Origin: RGIG9115 sp045649825 | GTDB taxonomy: Bacteria > Bacillota > Clostridia > UBA1381 | DNA: 64,000 bases | Direction of reading: 5' to 3' | NCBI GenBank assembly: GCA_045649825.1 | Contig: JAZRQO010000027.1 | Location: 1 to 64,000 of the forward strand | Shown: positions 7,884-17,391 of the stretch, piece after piece | Layout of the letters: each line of letters starts with the position of its first letter | Position numbering within the stretch: the stretch's first letter is position 1 | Made by a program: the position numbers and the translations under genes | The notes under the pieces: model-generated | What the model saw: the letters and a program-made list of their open reading frames with translations, nothing else | The model's database searches: none | Told to the model about the DNA's origin: nothing

Positions 7884-9705
7884 TTTTGCTATTCCTCCCT
7901 ATGGGTTTATTTATTTGCTTTTCAGGTCTTATCAGACATCTATCCGAGTGACCGATTAAATCTTCTCTGTGTGCAATTCTTAGTGCTTCTTCAACAAGCT
8001 TCCTGTTTGCAGGGTTTCGGAACTGCAAAAGAGCACGCTGTAGTGCTTTTTCTTTATATGATTTCGGTACATACACCTTTTCCATTGTAAATGGGTTAAG
8101 CTCCGTATAGAACATACAGGTTGACACTGTTCCCGGCGTAGGATAAAAGTCCTGCACCTGCTGAGGATTTATGCGATGAGCATTAAGGTACTGAGCAAGC
8201 TTTATGGCATCGTGGATAGTACTTCCCGGATGGCTCGACATAAGATACGGAACAAGAAACTGCTTTTTTCCCAGCTTTTCGTTAATCTTATAGAACTTAT
8301 CGGAAAATGCATTATAAACCTTATTTTCAGGCTTACCCATACACTTTAAAACATTATCGGACACGTGCTCGGGTGCAACCTTGAGCTGCCCGCTTACGTG
8401 ATGCTCGCATAGTTCATTAAAGAACTCATCGCTCCTGTCTGCCATGAGATAATCAAAACGTATTCCTGAACGGATAAATACTTTTTTTATACCGTCAATT
8501 TCCCGAAGCCGACGGAGCATCTGCAAATACTTCGTGTGGTCCACCTTCATATTTTTACAAACTGACGGGAACAAACACTGCTTATTTTTACAAGCTCCGA
8601 GAGTTTTCTGTTTTTCGCAGGAAACTGCGGTAAAGTTAGCAGTTGGTCCGCCCACATCATGGATATAACCTTTAAAATCGGGGTCCCACACCATTTCCTT
8701 CGCTTCGCGGACTATAGATTCAACGCTTCGGGATGTTACTATTCTTCCCTGATGAAAAGCAAGGGCGCAGAAGTTACAGCCACCAAAGCAACCACGGTTT
8801 GCGGCAATGCTGAATTTTACTTCTTTTATCGCCTCTATCCCGCCTGCACTTTCGTACATCGGATGATAGTTTTTCATATATTTCAGTGAATATACACGGT
8901 CAAGCTCTTTTGTTGTAAGCGGTGTTTGCGGCTTATTCTGAACAAGGTATTTATCACCGTGCTTCTGAACAAGCACCTTGCCCGTGTAAGGGTTTTGCTC
9001 ATAATACTGGTCGCGGCAGGATATTGCATACTCTTTTTTGGAGTCGCGGCATTTTTCCATTGACGGAAGCTCCAATGCACCGTCAGGAATTTCGGATGAA
9101 AGATAGCACGTTCCGTCTACATCACGGATTTCCTTTACGGGAATGCCGCTACTGAGCTTTTCTGCAATTTCAACTATCTGCCGTTCACCCATACCATAAA
9201 TAAGAATATCAGCTCTGGAATCGAGGAGTATGGAACGCCTTACTTTATCATCCCAATAATCGTAGTGTGCAAAACGCCTCAGGCTTGCCTCTACTCCGCC
9301 TATTATAAGCGGAACATCGCCAAAAGCTTCTCTTATCCGATTGCAATATACAATAGTGGCACGATCAGGTCTTTGCCCCGCTTTGTTACCCGGGGCATAG
9401 GCATCATCACTTCGCTTTTTCTTACTCACGGTGTAGTGATTAACCATACTGTCGATATTCCCCGCCGTTACAAGCACGCCAAGACGAGGCTTGCCCAGCT
9501 TTTTGAAATCGTCGGTGCTTCTCCAATCGGGCAGTGAAACTATACCGACCTTATACCCTTCCGCTTCAAGAACTCGGGATATTATTGCATGCCCGAAGCT
9601 TGGATGGTCAACATAGGCATCGCCCACTATATATAAAAAATCAAGCTGTTCCCAACCTCGGGATTTCATATCCTCAGGGGTTACGGGTAAAAATGCATTC
9701 TTCAA
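7792..9705 (-). CDS. YgiQ-family radical SAM protein
   Basis: This 637-residue protein carries a radical SAM cluster motif CxxxCxxC within ANRGCFGGCNFCALAFHQGR (around residue 305), preceded by a long N-terminal domain (IVGDAYVDHPSFGHAII, IIGGVEASLRRFAHYDYWDDKVRRSIL in two stretches) characteristic of YgiQ. A C-terminal DUF3362-like domain and a basic Lys/Arg/Gly tail follow. The biochemical function of the family is not known to me. The start is a TTG at 9705 with GGAGG 7 nt upstream. The last 92 nt overlap folD. It is first in a two-gene operon with its own promoter. Confidence 0.92.
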   Translation of the reverse strand: MKNAFLPVTPEDMKSRGWEQLDFLYIVGDAYVDHPSFGHAIISRVLEAEGYKVGIVSLPDWRSTDDFKKLGKPRLGVLVTAGNIDSMVNHYTVSKKKRSDDAYAPGNKAGQRPDRATIVYCNRIREAFGDVPLIIGGVEASLRRFAHYDYWDDKVRRSILLDSRADILIYGMGERQIVEIAEKLSSGIPVKEIRDVDGTCYLSSEIPDGALELPSMEKCRDSKKEYAISCRDQYYEQNPYTGKVLVQKHGDKYLVQNKPQTPLTTKELDRVYSLKYMKNYHPMYESAGGIEAIKEVKFSIAANRGCFGGCNFCALAFHQGRIVTSRSVESIVREAKEMVWDPDFKGYIHDVGGPTANFTAVSCEKQKTLGACKNKQCLFPSVCKNMKVDHTKYLQMLRRLREIDGIKKVFIRSGIRFDYLMADRSDEFFNELCEHHVSGQLKVAPEHVSDNVLKCMGKPENKVYNAFSDKFYKINEKLGKKQFLVPYLMSSHPGSTIHDAIKLAQYLNAHRINPQQVQDFYPTPGTVSTCMFYTELNPFTMEKVYVPKSYKEKALQRALLQFRNPANRKLVEEALRIAHREDLIGHSDRCLIRPEKQINKPIGRNSKNGKTTIRQGSISKNKGRASGGGNRIKGKRH

Positions 9706-9732
9706 AATTAATCCTCCAAACTGATTTAGTAA

Positions 9733-9761
9733 AGCATATCATAAAATATCCGAAAAGTCAA
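9733..9761 (-). promoter_or_regulatory. Promoter of ygiQ-folD
   Basis: Minus strand TTGACT (9761-9756), 17 bp, TATGCT (9738-9733). Confidence 0.7.
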
Positions 9762-9875
9762 TAGAAACAAGCGGTTATACAGGCATTTAGTTACAGGCTT
9801 TTAGGCACTTTGTCTAAAAAGCGGCGGCTTATATGTAAATCTTTGATTTATCGTGCTAATACTTTACCGTTTTAC

Positions 9876-9904
9876 TTGACTAAAGTGATAAAGTGTGGTA
9901 TACT
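9876..9904 (+). promoter_or_regulatory. Promoter of the histidine operon
   Basis: TTGACT (9876-9881), 17 bp, TATACT (9899-9904) with an extended -10 TGG. The hexamer TAAAGT occurs twice in the spacer (9881-9886, 9889-9894) and its complement ACTTTA just upstream (9861-9866), which could be an operator. The leader is only about 25 nt, so there is no room for a T-box or leader peptide. Confidence 0.75.
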
Positions 9905-9935
9905 TAATACAATGAAACAGAAAGGTGAAATCTTT

Positions 9936-11030
9936 ATGGTAAACTATAATTTCGGCTCACAGGAAGAGCTTATTCCAAAGCTTCGTACACTTTACGAAAA
10001 GCTTGGCTATAAAAAATATAAAATGAGCAAATTTGAAGAATACGACTTCTATCTTGAAAACAAAAGCTTTCTTAAGAGCAAAAATATAATAACATTTAAC
10101 GACCTTAACGGAAAGCTTCTTGCCTTAAAGCCTGACGTTACATTATCAATCGTTAAAAATTCAGGTACTTCTCCCCAAAAGCTTTACTATACTGAAAACG
10201 TATACAGAGTGAAGTCGGGGCAATATAAAGAAATAATGCAGGTTGGCCTTGAGTATATCGGCAATGTTGACACCTACACTATGGGCGAGGTTATAAGCCT
10301 TGCAGCAAAGAGCTTAGGTGCAATTTCTGATAGCTTTGCACTTGATATTTCACACATGGGATTTATTTCGGGGCTTCTTGATGAACTTAATCTTTCAGGC
10401 ACAGAGTACGAAAAGCTCATTGAGCTTATAAGCCGTAAGGATGCACATGAAATAAAAGCACTTTGCGAAAACAGCGGAGCTGCACAGGAAATCACCGAAA
10501 AAATTATATCTATGGCTACACTCTACGGAAGCTTTGACGAAATCCTCCCCATTTGCCGCGAGCTTTCAGTCAATGAAAAAACAGAGAATGCAGTTGATGA
10601 GCTTTCTTGCCTGGGCGAGCTTTTAAAGGCTACAGGTTGGGACAAGAACATCAATCTTGACTTTTCAATCGTTAATGATATGAGCTATTACAACGGAGTT
10701 ATTTTCCAGGGCTTTATAAACGGGATTACAGGAAGTGTTTTATCGGGCGGACGTTACGACAATCTGCTTTCTAAAATGGGCAAATCAATCGGGGCAATCG
10801 GATTTGCAATCTACACCGATATGTTTGAATATCTTGAATTTTCAAGTAACGAAAATGACGTAGATGTTATGCTTATATATACTGCAGATACTGACGTTGT
10901 TGCAGTTGCAAAAAAGGTGCGTGAGCTTACAGAGGGCGGACTTACTGTGCTTGCCTCAACAGAAATTCCAAAGAACCTTAAATACAAGCTAACGGTTAAT
11001 ATGAACGAAAAAGGAGGCGGACAACTGTGA
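9936..11030 (+). CDS. hisZ: ATP phosphoribosyltransferase regulatory subunit (HisZ)
   Basis: HisZ is a catalytically inactive histidyl-tRNA synthetase paralogue that activates short-form HisG and mediates histidine inhibition. The 364-residue product shows the class II core (KLLALKPDVTLSIVKNSG; YTENVYRVKSGQYKEIMQVGLEYIG; VLSGGRYDNLLSKMG) and lacks an anticodon-binding domain. I chose the ATG at 9936, 8 nt after GAAAGGTGA; the ATG at 9912 coincides with the predicted transcript start. The last 4 nt overlap the GTG of hisG. It is the first gene of the operon. Confidence 0.95.
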   Translation: MVNYNFGSQEELIPKLRTLYEKLGYKKYKMSKFEEYDFYLENKSFLKSKNIITFNDLNGKLLALKPDVTLSIVKNSGTSPQKLYYTENVYRVKSGQYKEIMQVGLEYIGNVDTYTMGEVISLAAKSLGAISDSFALDISHMGFISGLLDELNLSGTEYEKLIELISRKDAHEIKALCENSGAAQEITEKIISMATLYGSFDEILPICRELSVNEKTENAVDELSCLGELLKATGWDKNINLDFSIVNDMSYYNGVIFQGFINGITGSVLSGGRYDNLLSKMGKSIGAIGFAIYTDMFEYLEFSSNENDVDVMLIYTADTDVVAVAKKVRELTEGGLTVLASTEIPKNLKYKLTVNMNEKGGGQL

Positions 11031-11653
11031 AAGAGATGATTAACATTGCTCTACCCAAGGGCAGACTTGGGGAAAAGGTATACAACATATTTGAATCACT
11101 TGGCTACGGCTGCCCGTCAATTCACGAAAATTCACGTAAGCTGATTTTTGAAGATGAGGCAAACGGCGTAAGATATTTCTGGGTTAAGCCGTCAGATGTT
11201 GCAATATACGTTGAAAAGGGTGCAGCTGATGTGGGCGTTGTGGGCAAGGATATACTTCTTGAGTACTCCCCCGATATATACGAGCTTTTAGACCTCGGAA
11301 TAGGCAAATGCAGAGTTTGCGTTGCAGGCGAAAAGGGCAGAAAGCTCCGAGGCGACCGAACAATCAGAGTTGCTACAAAATTTCAGAACATTGCCCTTGA
11401 GCATTACAGAAAAAAGGGACGCGACATTGAGATTATAAAGCTTAACGGCTCAATTGAGCTTGCTCCCCTGCTTCGTATGTCCGACGTTATAGTGGACATT
11501 GTTGAAACAGGAACAACGCTTAAAGAAAACAACCTTGAAGTTTTTGAAGATATTGTTGACATAAGCGCAAGATTTATTGCAAACAAAACAAGCTTCAGAT
11601 TTAAAACAAACGAAATTAATGAAATGAAAAACCGCCTTGCAGGTGCAATTTGA
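11027..11653 (+). CDS. hisG: ATP phosphoribosyltransferase catalytic subunit, short form
   Basis: First committed step of histidine synthesis: ATP plus PRPP gives phosphoribosyl-ATP. At 208 residues it is the short form without the C-terminal regulatory domain, consistent with hisZ directly upstream. LPKGRLGEKV, the PRPP-binding DVIVDIVETGTTLKENNLE and RFIANKTSFR are recognisable. The start is GTG 11027, 9 nt after AAGGAGG (11011-11017); an in-frame ATG at 11036 is less well placed. Confidence 0.96.
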   Translation: MKEMINIALPKGRLGEKVYNIFESLGYGCPSIHENSRKLIFEDEANGVRYFWVKPSDVAIYVEKGAADVGVVGKDILLEYSPDIYELLDLGIGKCRVCVAGEKGRKLRGDRTIRVATKFQNIALEHYRKKGRDIEIIKLNGSIELAPLLRMSDVIVDIVETGTTLKENNLEVFEDIVDISARFIANKTSFRFKTNEINEMKNRLAGAI

Positions 11654-11668
11654 AAGGAATGAAAATAA

Positions 11669-12952
11669 ATGATTAAAATATACGAAGGTCTTACCTGCCC
11701 CATTGATGAAATAATGGGACGAACTGAAAGCACCATCGCAGATACTGTTTCTGAAACCGTTGCAGACATAATTTACGCAGTCAGAAAAAAAGGCGACGAG
11801 GCAGTTCTTGACTATACTGCAAAATTTGACGGTGCAAGACCCGACAAAATGGAAGTATCAAAAGAAGAAATTGATGCTGCATTTTTAAGAGTTGATACAG
11901 AGCTTATTGAAATTATAACAGAAGCTGCTTCAAACATCCGTGCTTTTCACGAAAAGCAGGTACGCCAGAGCTTTGTTATGAACGAAAAAGAGGGCGTTGT
12001 TCTCGGTCAGAAAATAACTGCACTTGAAAAAGTAGGGCTTTACGTTCCGGGCGGCACCGCACGTTACCCATCCTCTGTGCTTATGAATGCCATCCCTGCA
12101 AAGATTGCGGGTGTGCCTGAGATTATTATGGTTACTCCACCCGACAAGGACGGAACTATCCCTGATGTTTTACTTGCAACTGCCAAGATTGCAGGTGTTG
12201 ACAGAATATTCAAAATAGGCGGTGCACAGGCTATTGCCGCACTTGCATACGGAACGGAAACCATTCCTGCAGTTTACAAAATCGTAGGACCCGGCAATGT
12301 ATTCGTTGCAGAAGCAAAACGTCAGGTATTCGGAAAGGTCAGCATTGATATGATAGCAGGCCCATCGGAAATCCTTGTTATTGCGGACGGTACTTGTAAT
12401 CCTGCAAATGTTGCGGCAGACCTTCTTTCACAGGCAGAGCACGACAAGCTCGCATCTGCAGTTTTGGTTACTGACAGTAAGGATTTGGCTGAAAAGGTAT
12501 CAAACGAGCTTGAAAGACAAATCCCCTTACTTGAACGCTCAGAAATTGCACGTGCCTCAATTGACACGTTCGGAAAGATTTTTATTACAAACTCACTTGA
12601 AAGCTCAATTGACGTTGCAAACCAGATTGCACCTGAACACCTTGAGCTTTGCGTTGATAATCCCTTTGATTATCTTTCTAAGATAAAGAATGCAGGCTCT
12701 ATATTCCTCGGAAAGTTCACCCCCGAAGCCCTCGGTGACTATTTTGCAGGACCTAACCACACACTTCCCACAAGCGGAACTGCAAAATTCTCAAGCCCAC
12801 TTTCGGTTGATGATTTTATAAAGAAGTCATCATTTATATACTACACTGAAAATGCACTTTCAAAGGATTTTGAAAAGGTTGCGGTGTTTGCAACGAAAGA
12901 AGGACTAACAGCTCACGCTAAATCAGCACTTATAAGATTCGGAAAGGAATGA
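11669..12952 (+). CDS. hisD: Histidinol dehydrogenase
   Basis: HisD performs the last two oxidations, L-histidinol to L-histidine, with NAD and zinc. The 427-residue protein has the signature region IDMIAGPSEILVIAD, SQAEHDKLASAVLVTD (zinc His in AEHD), the GPNHTLPTSGTAKFSSPLSVDDF block and VGLYVPGGTARYPSSVLM. The RBS AAAGGAATG lies ahead of the ATG. It is 15 nt after hisG. Confidence 0.98.
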   Translation: MIKIYEGLTCPIDEIMGRTESTIADTVSETVADIIYAVRKKGDEAVLDYTAKFDGARPDKMEVSKEEIDAAFLRVDTELIEIITEAASNIRAFHEKQVRQSFVMNEKEGVVLGQKITALEKVGLYVPGGTARYPSSVLMNAIPAKIAGVPEIIMVTPPDKDGTIPDVLLATAKIAGVDRIFKIGGAQAIAALAYGTETIPAVYKIVGPGNVFVAEAKRQVFGKVSIDMIAGPSEILVIADGTCNPANVAADLLSQAEHDKLASAVLVTDSKDLAEKVSNELERQIPLLERSEIARASIDTFGKIFITNSLESSIDVANQIAPEHLELCVDNPFDYLSKIKNAGSIFLGKFTPEALGDYFAGPNHTLPTSGTAKFSSPLSVDDFIKKSSFIYYTENALSKDFEKVAVFATKEGLTAHAKSALIRFGKE

Positions 12953-12959
12953 GCAACCA

Positions 12960-14024
12960 ATGAGCAGATTTTTAAGCAAAAGGCTTGAAGGTCTTGAAGA
13001 ATATATCCCCGGTGAACAGCCGAAGGATAAAAAATACGTAAAGCTTAACACAAACGAAAGCCCCTTCCCCCCATCCCCGGAAGCCTGCAGGCTTATGACG
13101 GAAGCAGAGGCACAGGATTTAAGGCTTTACAGCGACCCTGACTGCACAAAGCTTACAGAGGCGGTTTGCGAGGTTTATGGAATAAACAAAAATCAGATAA
13201 TTTTCGGAAACGGGTCTGACGAGATTTTGTCTTTTGCATTCACTGCGTTTTGTGATAGTACAACCCCTGCAGTTTTTGCAGATATAACCTATGGCTTTTA
13301 CAAGGTATTTGCCGACCTTAACTGCATAAGCAAACGGATTGTACCCTTAAATGAGGATTTTTCAATTAACATTTCTGAGTTTAAAAATGCAAACGGAACG
13401 GTGTTTATTGCAAACCCGAATGCACCTACGGGAATTATCCTCACAATTGATGAAATACGTGAAATTCTTAACTCAAACAAAGATAACGTAGTGGTTATTG
13501 ATGAGGCATATATTGATTTTGGCGGCGAGAGCTGTTACAGCCTTATAAATGAATACGACAACCTTTTAGTTGTTCAGACCTATTCCAAATCACGTTCTCT
13601 TGCAGGCGCAAGGCTTGGATTCGGCATAGGCTCTCCCGAAATAATTGCGGACCTTCAAAAAATCAGAAATTCAAACAACCCGTACAACATAAACCGATTT
13701 ACACAAGCCCTGGGTGCGGCTTCAATTCTTGACACAAGGTATTTTAAAAAATGCACCGATACAATTGTTAAAAACCGTGAAGTTCTTACAAATGAGCTTG
13801 AAAAACGTGGATTTGATGTTATTCCGTCAAAGGCTAACTTCATTTTTGCCAAACATAACGAAATAGACGGCAAAGAAATATACACAAAGCTCAAAAATTC
13901 AGGAGTTTTGGTAAGGCACTTTGACAAAGAAAGAATTTCGATGTATAATCGTATTACAATAGGAAGTATGATTGAGATTGAAAAACTGTTAGAAGCGATT
14001 GATAATATCCTTGAAAGGAATTAA
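12960..14024 (+). CDS. hisC: Histidinol-phosphate aminotransferase
   Basis: A fold-type I PLP enzyme converting imidazole-acetol phosphate and glutamate to histidinol phosphate. The 354-residue protein has KLNTNESPFPPSP at the N-terminus, the FGNGSDEIL turn, VVIDEAYIDFG with the PLP-contacting Asp, and the Schiff-base Lys in VQTYSKSRSLAGARLGF. Seven nucleotides separate it from hisD. Confidence 0.97.
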   Translation: MSRFLSKRLEGLEEYIPGEQPKDKKYVKLNTNESPFPPSPEACRLMTEAEAQDLRLYSDPDCTKLTEAVCEVYGINKNQIIFGNGSDEILSFAFTAFCDSTTPAVFADITYGFYKVFADLNCISKRIVPLNEDFSINISEFKNANGTVFIANPNAPTGIILTIDEIREILNSNKDNVVVIDEAYIDFGGESCYSLINEYDNLLVVQTYSKSRSLAGARLGFGIGSPEIIADLQKIRNSNNPYNINRFTQALGAASILDTRYFKKCTDTIVKNREVLTNELEKRGFDVIPSKANFIFAKHNEIDGKEIYTKLKNSGVLVRHFDKERISMYNRITIGSMIEIEKLLEAIDNILERN

Positions 14025-14028
14025 AATT

Positions 14029-14619
14029 ATGAGAGAAATTAAAATCGACAGAAAAACAACTGAAACTGACATTTCAATGAAACTGAACCTTGACGGAACA
14101 GGTAAATCAAAGATTGAAACAGGCTGCGGATTTTTGGACCATATGCTGACACTCTTTGCAAAGCACGGCAGATTCGACCTTGAGCTTAACTGCAAAGGTG
14201 ACACACAGGTTGATTATCACCACACTGCTGAAGATATAGGTATAGTCCTCGGCTCAGGATTTTTGAAGGCTCTTGGTGATATGAGAGGAATTGTACGCTA
14301 CGGATATATGATTCTGCCTATGGACGAAGCTCTTATCTTAAGCGCAATTGACATTTCGGGAAGAAGCCACCTTGCCTACTCCCTTTCTATACCCACCGAA
14401 AAAATCGGAGATTTTGATTCCGAGCTTGTTCAGGAGTTCTTTGAAGCATTTGTAAGAGAAGCAAAAATTACGCTTCACCTAAAGAAGATTGACGGCACAA
14501 ATTCACATCACATTGCAGAGGGTGCTTTTAAAGCTTTTGCAAGAGCTATTGCAATTGCGGTTTCAACAGACGAAAAGTACAAAAACGAAATCCCGTCAAC
14601 AAAGGGGACATTACTCTAA
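14029..14619 (+). CDS. hisB: Imidazoleglycerol-phosphate dehydratase
   Basis: The 196-residue monofunctional IGP dehydratase carries both manganese-binding histidine motifs: DYHHTAEDIG and NSHHIAEGAFKAFARA, plus GCGFLDHMLTLFAKHG. Without a fused phosphatase domain, a separate histidinol phosphatase is required and is present at 17388. I chose the ATG at 14029 (RBS GAAAGGA, 14013-14019) over an upstream in-frame ATG at 13999 inside hisC. Confidence 0.97.
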   Translation: MREIKIDRKTTETDISMKLNLDGTGKSKIETGCGFLDHMLTLFAKHGRFDLELNCKGDTQVDYHHTAEDIGIVLGSGFLKALGDMRGIVRYGYMILPMDEALILSAIDISGRSHLAYSLSIPTEKIGDFDSELVQEFFEAFVREAKITLHLKKIDGTNSHHIAEGAFKAFARAIAIAVSTDEKYKNEIPSTKGTLL

Positions 14620-14631
14620 GAGGTTTTACAT

Positions 14632-15243
14632 ATGATTGCTATTATTGATTATGGCGTAGGAAATATTTTTTCACTTCGCTCATCCTTTGCCTGTATTGGA
14701 GCAGATGCGGTCCTGACGGGCGACAGGAAGATTATAGAAAAAGCAGATAAAATAATACTCCCAGGCGTTGGTGCTTTTGCCGACGCGGCAGAGAAGCTAA
14801 AAAAATCAGGCTTATTTGATGTTTTGCAGGAGAACTGTGCAAAGGGAAAGCCGCTGATGGGAATATGCCTTGGTATGCAACTTTTGTTTGAAAAAAGCTA
14901 TGAATATGGCGAAACAGAGGGACTTGGACTTATAAAGGGAAATGTGAAATACATCGGTGATTATATAGAAAAAGACCTTAAAGTTCCACATATCGGCTGG
15001 AACAGCCTTCACTTCCCCAACGAAAAGAACGAAATTTTTAAATACCTGAACGAAGGTGACCACGTATATTTCGTTCATTCCTACCACGGAACGGACTGCA
15101 AAAATTCTGTTATCGCAACAACGGAGTACGGCGGAGAGCTTACTGCTGCAGTAGCTGACAAAAACGTGTACGGTATGCAGTTCCATCCCGAAAAAAGCGG
15201 TGATACGGGGCTTTCTATTTTAAAAGCATTCTGCGAATTATAA
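14632..15243 (+). CDS. hisH: Imidazole glycerol phosphate synthase, glutaminase subunit
   Basis: HisH hydrolyses glutamine and channels ammonia to HisF. The 203-residue protein has the class I amidotransferase nucleophile in GICLGMQLLFEKS and the His-Glu pair in YGMQFHPEKSGD. The N-terminal IIDYGVGNIFSL is typical. It is 12 nt after hisB. Confidence 0.97.
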   Translation: MIAIIDYGVGNIFSLRSSFACIGADAVLTGDRKIIEKADKIILPGVGAFADAAEKLKKSGLFDVLQENCAKGKPLMGICLGMQLLFEKSYEYGETEGLGLIKGNVKYIGDYIEKDLKVPHIGWNSLHFPNEKNEIFKYLNEGDHVYFVHSYHGTDCKNSVIATTEYGGELTAAVADKNVYGMQFHPEKSGDTGLSILKAFCEL

Positions 15244-15255
15244 GGAGAAGAGTAT

Positions 15256-15972
15256 ATGAATATTTTTCCTGCAATAGATTTAAAGGACAAACAGGTGGTA
15301 CGCCTTTTAAAGGGCGACTACAACAAGATGACGGTTTATGGCAACAATCCTCTTGAGGTTGCCAAGGGTTTTAAGAAATCGGGTGCAGAATTCATGCACG
15401 TTGTTGACCTTGACGGTGCAAAAAGCGGCAACGGCGAGAACAGAGAAATAATTAAGCTTCTTGCAAAAGAGTCGGGACTTAAAGTTCAGACAGGCGGCGG
15501 TATCAGAACTCCTGAAGCTGTCAAGGAACTTATAGATGCGGGAATTTTCAGAGTAATTCTCGGCACTGCATCAGTAAAAGACCCTGCGTTCCTGAAAGAG
15601 ATGGTTAAGGAATACGGAGAGAAGATTGCAGTCGGAGTTGATATAGCAGATGGATTTGTTGCAATTAACGGATGGACAGAAAAGTCTGAACTTGAAGCAT
15701 TCAGTTTTTGCGAAAACCTTGTTAAAATCGGAGTTAAAACCGTGATCTGCACTGATATTTCAAAGGACGGTGCAATGGCGGGAACAAACCGCGAGCTTTA
15801 CAGAGAGCTTTCAGAAAAGTTCCCCCTTGACATAATCGCCTCGGGCGGAGTTTCCGATATGGACGACATCCGTGAGCTTACAAAGCTCAACCTTTACGGT
15901 GCAATTATCGGACGTGCACTTTACAACGGAGCAATCGACCTCTCAGAGGCAATAAAGGAGAGCCGTATATGA
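15256..15972 (+). CDS. hisA: ProFAR isomerase (HisA)
   Basis: A beta/alpha-barrel enzyme that isomerises 5'-ProFAR to PRFAR. The 238-residue protein begins MNIFPAIDLKDKQVVRLLKGD with the catalytic Asp of the first strand, has the half-barrel phosphate sites VQTGGGIRTPEAV and IIASGGVSDMDD, and TDISKDGAMAGTN with the second catalytic Asp. The stop overlaps the hisF start (ATGA). Confidence 0.97.
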   Translation: MNIFPAIDLKDKQVVRLLKGDYNKMTVYGNNPLEVAKGFKKSGAEFMHVVDLDGAKSGNGENREIIKLLAKESGLKVQTGGGIRTPEAVKELIDAGIFRVILGTASVKDPAFLKEMVKEYGEKIAVGVDIADGFVAINGWTEKSELEAFSFCENLVKIGVKTVICTDISKDGAMAGTNRELYRELSEKFPLDIIASGGVSDMDDIRELTKLNLYGAIIGRALYNGAIDLSEAIKESRI

Positions 15973-16727
15973 TTACAAAACGAATTATCCCCTGCCTTGA
16001 CGTTAAAAACGGAAGAGTGGTTAAGGGCACTAACTTTAAAGGACTTTCCGATGTTTCATCACCTGTTGAGCTTGCCTCATTTTACAGCAGCTGCGGTGCA
16101 GATGAGCTTGTATTCTACGATATAACCGCTTCATCTGACGGGCGAAAGCTATTTACCGACATTCTTTGCGAGGTTGCATCAAAGATTTTTATTCCCCTTA
16201 CAGTTGGCGGCGGAATTAACACCGTAGACGACTTTGACAGAGTTTTAAAATGCGGAGCCGACAAGGTAAGCGTAAATTCAGGAGCAATCCGAAACCCGTC
16301 ACTTATAAACGAAGCGGCTAAAAAATACGGCGACCAATGCGTTGTTTTATCTGTTGATATAAAGCGTGTTGACGGAAAATTTACCGTTTTTGCCAAAGGC
16401 GGCAGAGAGAACACGGGAATTGATGCAATAGAATGGATTAAAAAAGGTACTGCTGACGGTGCAGGAGAAATTGTTGTAAACAGTATTGACACCGACGGAG
16501 TAAAACAAGGCTTTGACCTGCCAATGCTTGAGGCTGTGTGCAATGCAGTTTCAGTGCCTGTTATCGCTTCAGGCGGTGCAGGCTGTGCTGAGGACTTTAC
16601 AACGCTTTTCAACTCTGTTCCGGGGGTTGATGCAGGACTTGCGGCATCAATATTCCACTTCGGCGAGGTGGAAATCCCGAAACTTAAAGAAAAGCTGAAA
16701 CGTGACGGAATAAATGTCAGAATATGA
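15969..16727 (+). CDS. hisF: Imidazole glycerol phosphate synthase, cyclase subunit
   Basis: HisF uses ammonia from HisH to form IGP and AICAR. The 252-residue barrel starts MITKRIIPCLDVKNGRVVKG (first catalytic Asp), carries PLTVGGGINTVDDF and VIASGGAGCAEDF phosphate sites, and NSIDTDGVKQGFD with the second catalytic Asp. It overlaps hisA by 4 nt, which suits HisA/HisF co-translation. Confidence 0.98.
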   Translation: MITKRIIPCLDVKNGRVVKGTNFKGLSDVSSPVELASFYSSCGADELVFYDITASSDGRKLFTDILCEVASKIFIPLTVGGGINTVDDFDRVLKCGADKVSVNSGAIRNPSLINEAAKKYGDQCVVLSVDIKRVDGKFTVFAKGGRENTGIDAIEWIKKGTADGAGEIVVNSIDTDGVKQGFDLPMLEAVCNAVSVPVIASGGAGCAEDFTTLFNSVPGVDAGLAASIFHFGEVEIPKLKEKLKRDGINVRI

Positions 16728-16740
16728 AAGGAAAACGAAT

Positions 16741-17391
16741 ATGTTTGATATTAATAAGCTTAAATTTGACGAAAAGGGACTTATCCCTGCAATTGTTACC
16801 GACGCAGAAACAAAGGAAGTCCTTACGCTTGCATATATGAATAAGGAAAGCCTTGTAATAAGCATTAAAGAAAAGAAAACCTGTTTCTATTCACGTTCAA
16901 GACAATGCCTCTGGCGTAAGGGTGAAACATCAGGTAATTACCAAAACATTGTTGACATTACTGCAGACTGCGATATGGACGCACTTACCGTTAGTGTTAT
17001 AAAAGACGGTCCTGCTTGCCATACAGGTGAAAACTCCTGCTTCTTCAACAAAGTTTTTGATAATGACGAACTTAGTGCATTTTCATTAGATGGGCTATAC
17101 GAGCTTTTAGTCGGCAGAAAAGAAGAGAAAAAGGAAGGCTCATACACCACTTACCTTTTTGAAAAAGGCATAGACAAAATTCTCAAAAAGGTTGGTGAAG
17201 AATGTACTGAGGTTATAATCGCATCAAAGGCGGACGACAAAAAAGAAACAATTTACGAGGTTGCAGACCTTGCATACCACGTAATGGTTATGATGGTTGA
17301 AATGGGAATTTCCCTGGATGATATAAGAGCCGAGCTTGCTTCACGTCACGTTATTGACAAAAAGGTTAAGCAGGAGAAAATGACAAAATGA
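16741..17391 (+). CDS. hisIE: Bifunctional phosphoribosyl-AMP cyclohydrolase/phosphoribosyl-ATP pyrophosphatase
   Basis: A two-domain fusion of 216 residues. The HisI part (residues 1-~115) has the metal sites WRKGETSGNYQNIVDITADCDMD in its middle and GPACHTGENSCFF. The HisE part (~120-216) has KILKKVGEECTEVIIASKA and YEVADLAYHVMVMM typical of the alpha-helical pyrophosphatase. Together they convert PR-ATP to ProFAR. The start is ATG 16741 after GAAAGGA; an in-frame ATG at 16714 lies inside hisF. The stop overlaps the next ATG. Confidence 0.97.
   Translation: MFDINKLKFDEKGLIPAIVTDAETKEVLTLAYMNKESLVISIKEKKTCFYSRSRQCLWRKGETSGNYQNIVDITADCDMDALTVSVIKDGPACHTGENSCFFNKVFDNDELSAFSLDGLYELLVGRKEEKKEGSYTTYLFEKGIDKILKKVGEECTEVIIASKADDKKETIYEVADLAYHVMVMMVEMGISLDDIRAELASRHVIDKKVKQEKMTK

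Noticed and set aside
13999..14028. Upstream ATG start for hisB
   Set aside because: It falls within the hisC coding end; the ATG at 14029 has the RBS and gives the normal N-terminus.
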